From contig NZ_JAER01000029.1 of the NCBI RefSeq assembly GCF_000519005.1, positions 1 to 56,970 of the forward strand: a DNA stretch of 56,970 nt, given 5' to 3'. This DNA comes from Nocardioides sp. J54. Its GTDB lineage: Bacteria; Actinomycetota; Actinomycetes; Propionibacteriales; Nocardioidaceae. The position numbers and the translations under genes are program-made. This document shows positions 55,866 through 56,970 of the stretch, one piece after another. Below the pieces are notes generated by a model. That model was not told the DNA's origin. It saw only the letters and a program-made list of their open reading frames with translations, and did no database searches. How positions within the stretch are numbered: the first letter of the stretch is position 1; the number at the start of each line of letters is the position of its first letter.

Positions 55866-56684
55866 ATGCCCCAGTACGTCCCGACCGACGCCGACGTGGA
55901 GGCGGCCGCCGATCGGCTGATCGAAGCCGCGGCGACTAGGGCCGCCTGCGCACCGGTGCGCGACCTCATCGGTCGTGACGACGTGGGAGCGGCGTACGCC
56001 GTCCAGCGACTGGTCAACGAGCGACGGATCGAGAACGGGGCGGTCGTCACCGGTCGGAAGATCGGTCTCACTTCGCGCGCCGTCCAAGAGCAACTGGGCG
56101 TCGACCGGCCGGACTTCGGCGTCCTGTTCGCCGACATGAACTATGCCGACGCGAGCGTCCTCCCGCTGGACCACGTCATCGCGCCGAGGGTGGAAGCGGA
56201 GGTCGCCTTCGTGCTCGCCCACGACCTGACCGACGGAGATCTCGGTACCGATGAGGTCGCCGACGCCGTGGCGTACGCCGTCGCAGCGCTGGAGATCGTG
56301 GACAGCCGCATCGACAAGTGGGACATCTCCTTCTCTGACACCGTCGCCGACAACGGCTCCAGCGGTCTGTACGTCCTCGGGGAGGAACAGGTTTCGCTCG
56401 ACGTGTTCGTGCCGGTGCACTGCGAGATGCGCATGCTGGTCGACGGGGTGGAAGCCTCGGCTGGAACTGGGCGAGCGTGCCTCGGTGACCCCTTGGCGGC
56501 ACTGTCCTGGTTGGCGCAGATCTCTTGCGACGTCGGCCAGCCGCTGCGCGCCGGAGAGGTGATCCTCTCGGGAGCTCTGGGGCCGATGGTTCCGGCTGCC
56601 GCTGGAATGGAAGCCGTGGCCGAGATCACCGGTCTGGGCGCCGTGTCCTGCCGGTTCGGCGAGCGGATCTCGGCGGCGACGTGA
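55866..56684 (+). CDS. dmpE: 2-keto-4-pentenoate hydratase / 2-oxohepta-3-ene-dioate hydratase family
   Basis: Hydrates 2-hydroxypenta-2,4-dienoate to 4-hydroxy-2-oxovalerate, the substrate of the aldolase at 39746. The 272-aa protein shows VVTGRKIGLTSRAVQEQLGVDRPDFGVLFADM, the metal-site APRVEAEVAFVL (Glu-x-Glu) and ALEIVDSRIDKWDISFSDTVADNGSS, then LGDPLAALSWLAQ and GEVILSGALGPMVPA, all typical of the MhpD/DmpE/BphH family (FAH superfamily). The symbol is by homology with the meta-cleavage pathway; a decarboxylase (DmpH) is the close alternative. The ATG at 55866 has a GGAG box 7 nt upstream. The partner genes are 14 kb away. Confidence 0.85.
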   Translation: MPQYVPTDADVEAAADRLIEAAATRAACAPVRDLIGRDDVGAAYAVQRLVNERRIENGAVVTGRKIGLTSRAVQEQLGVDRPDFGVLFADMNYADASVLPLDHVIAPRVEAEVAFVLAHDLTDGDLGTDEVADAVAYAVAALEIVDSRIDKWDISFSDTVADNGSSGLYVLGEEQVSLDVFVPVHCEMRMLVDGVEASAGTGRACLGDPLAALSWLAQISCDVGQPLRAGEVILSGALGPMVPAAAGMEAVAEITGLGAVSCRFGERISAAT

Positions 56685-56824
56685 GCCCTCCTCCTGCAAC
56701 GCACCGTCAGCTGCTACCGCTACCTTCGAAGGCATGTGGCCGCAACCGCAGGTATGTCCTGGCTGACGCTTTCGAGAGATCTACCGACGTGGCGGGTGTC
56801 TCTCCAAGGCCTCTTTCGGCGTAA

Positions 56825-56970
56825 GAGTCCCCGGGAGTGGTGGGGTTTGAGGGACCACGGCGAGGCTGCCTGACGTAGACGGCCATCGGCGGGATCTTCG
56901 GTGTGAAACGACCAAGAGACACACTGAAGGAGATCCACCGATGGCCTTGCCCCAGTCTGCCCTGTCCGAG
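56825..56970 (+). mobile_element. Left end of an IS256-type insertion sequence (cut by window end)
   Basis: From about 56825 the sequence (GAGTCCCCGGGAGTGGTGGG) resembles IS256-type ends, and 115 bases later a transposase gene begins. The exact terminal repeat cannot be confirmed because the other end is outside the window. Together with the IS3/ISL3 scar at 38-39.6 kb it brackets the catabolic genes. Confidence 0.45.
56941..56970 (+). CDS. transposase start, IS256 family (partial)
   Basis: Only ten codons are visible: MALPQSALSE. This is the typical beginning of actinobacterial IS256/mutator-type transposases (from memory, MAL-QSAL-E followed by L). A GGAGATCC ribosome-binding site lies 8-12 nt upstream. 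The rest lies beyond the window, so intactness is unknown. Confidence 0.6.
   Translation, partial: MALPQSALSE

Overview
The window is high-GC DNA with actinobacterial codon use, many GTG and TTG starts and tightly packed operons. The gene families point to an actinomycete, plausibly a Nocardioides-like or Pseudonocardia-like hydrogen oxidiser; this is inferred from gene families, not from a marker gene. Most of the window (about 0.8-36.8 kb) encodes lithoautotrophy on hydrogen: Calvin-Benson-Bassham (CBB) cycle genes on both sides of a [NiFe] hydrogenase locus. The remainder (about 39.7-56.7 kb) is a catabolic island bounded by insertion sequences.

Layout. 1-798: the end of nuoN. 0.9-7.2 kb: rpe, a CbbY-type phosphatase, phosphoribulokinase (class I) and fructose-1,6-bisphosphatase, a NagD-type phosphatase, a hemerythrin-like protein, and a class I aldolase homologue that has lost its Schiff-base lysine. 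7.3-10.4 kb (minus strand): an AraC regulator, hypA, hypB and an unknown gene. 10.6-25.8 kb (plus strand): a DUF1641/HucM-like protein, small and large subunits of a group 2a (Huc-like) uptake hydrogenase, a maturation protease with an extra C-terminal domain, a 98-aa unknown, a TPR protein, a NifU-Rieske fusion, an NHL propeller, hypF, hypC, a SIS-HypC fusion, a SIS isomerase, hypE, a second hypC, hypD and a DUF6390-like protein. 25.8-36.8 kb: a second phosphoribulokinase of class II type with transketolase, a two-component system, class I fructose-bisphosphate aldolase, cbbR, red-type RuBisCO cbbLS, cbbX and gap. The hydrogenase would feed electrons from H2 into the respiratory chain and the CBB genes would fix CO2. 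pgk, tpi and rpi are not in the window and must lie elsewhere. A palindrome, TCACCC-N4-GGGTGA, recurs in four CBB-side promoter regions and may tie them into one regulon.

36.8-39.7 kb is a scar: a broken gene, a 37-nt copy of the 3' end of an initiator tRNA (a likely attachment site), a strong hairpin, an ISL3 transposase remnant and an intact IS3-family element inserted in it.

39.7-56.7 kb encodes the lower meta-cleavage enzymes (4-hydroxy-2-oxovalerate aldolase, acylating acetaldehyde dehydrogenase and, at the far end, 2-keto-4-pentenoate hydratase), an FAD-linked oxidase, two amidohydrolases, a small Dabb-like protein, a crotonase with the catalytic residues of 6-oxocamphor hydrolase, a VOC protein, a fumarylacetoacetate hydrolase-family protein, a large MalT/BTAD-type regulator and a sugar-type ABC importer. 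Together these look like uptake, hydrolytic deamination or dehalogenation, retro-Claisen ring opening and cleavage of an unidentified cyclic substrate to pyruvate and acetyl-CoA. The window ends in the first codons of an IS256-type transposase.
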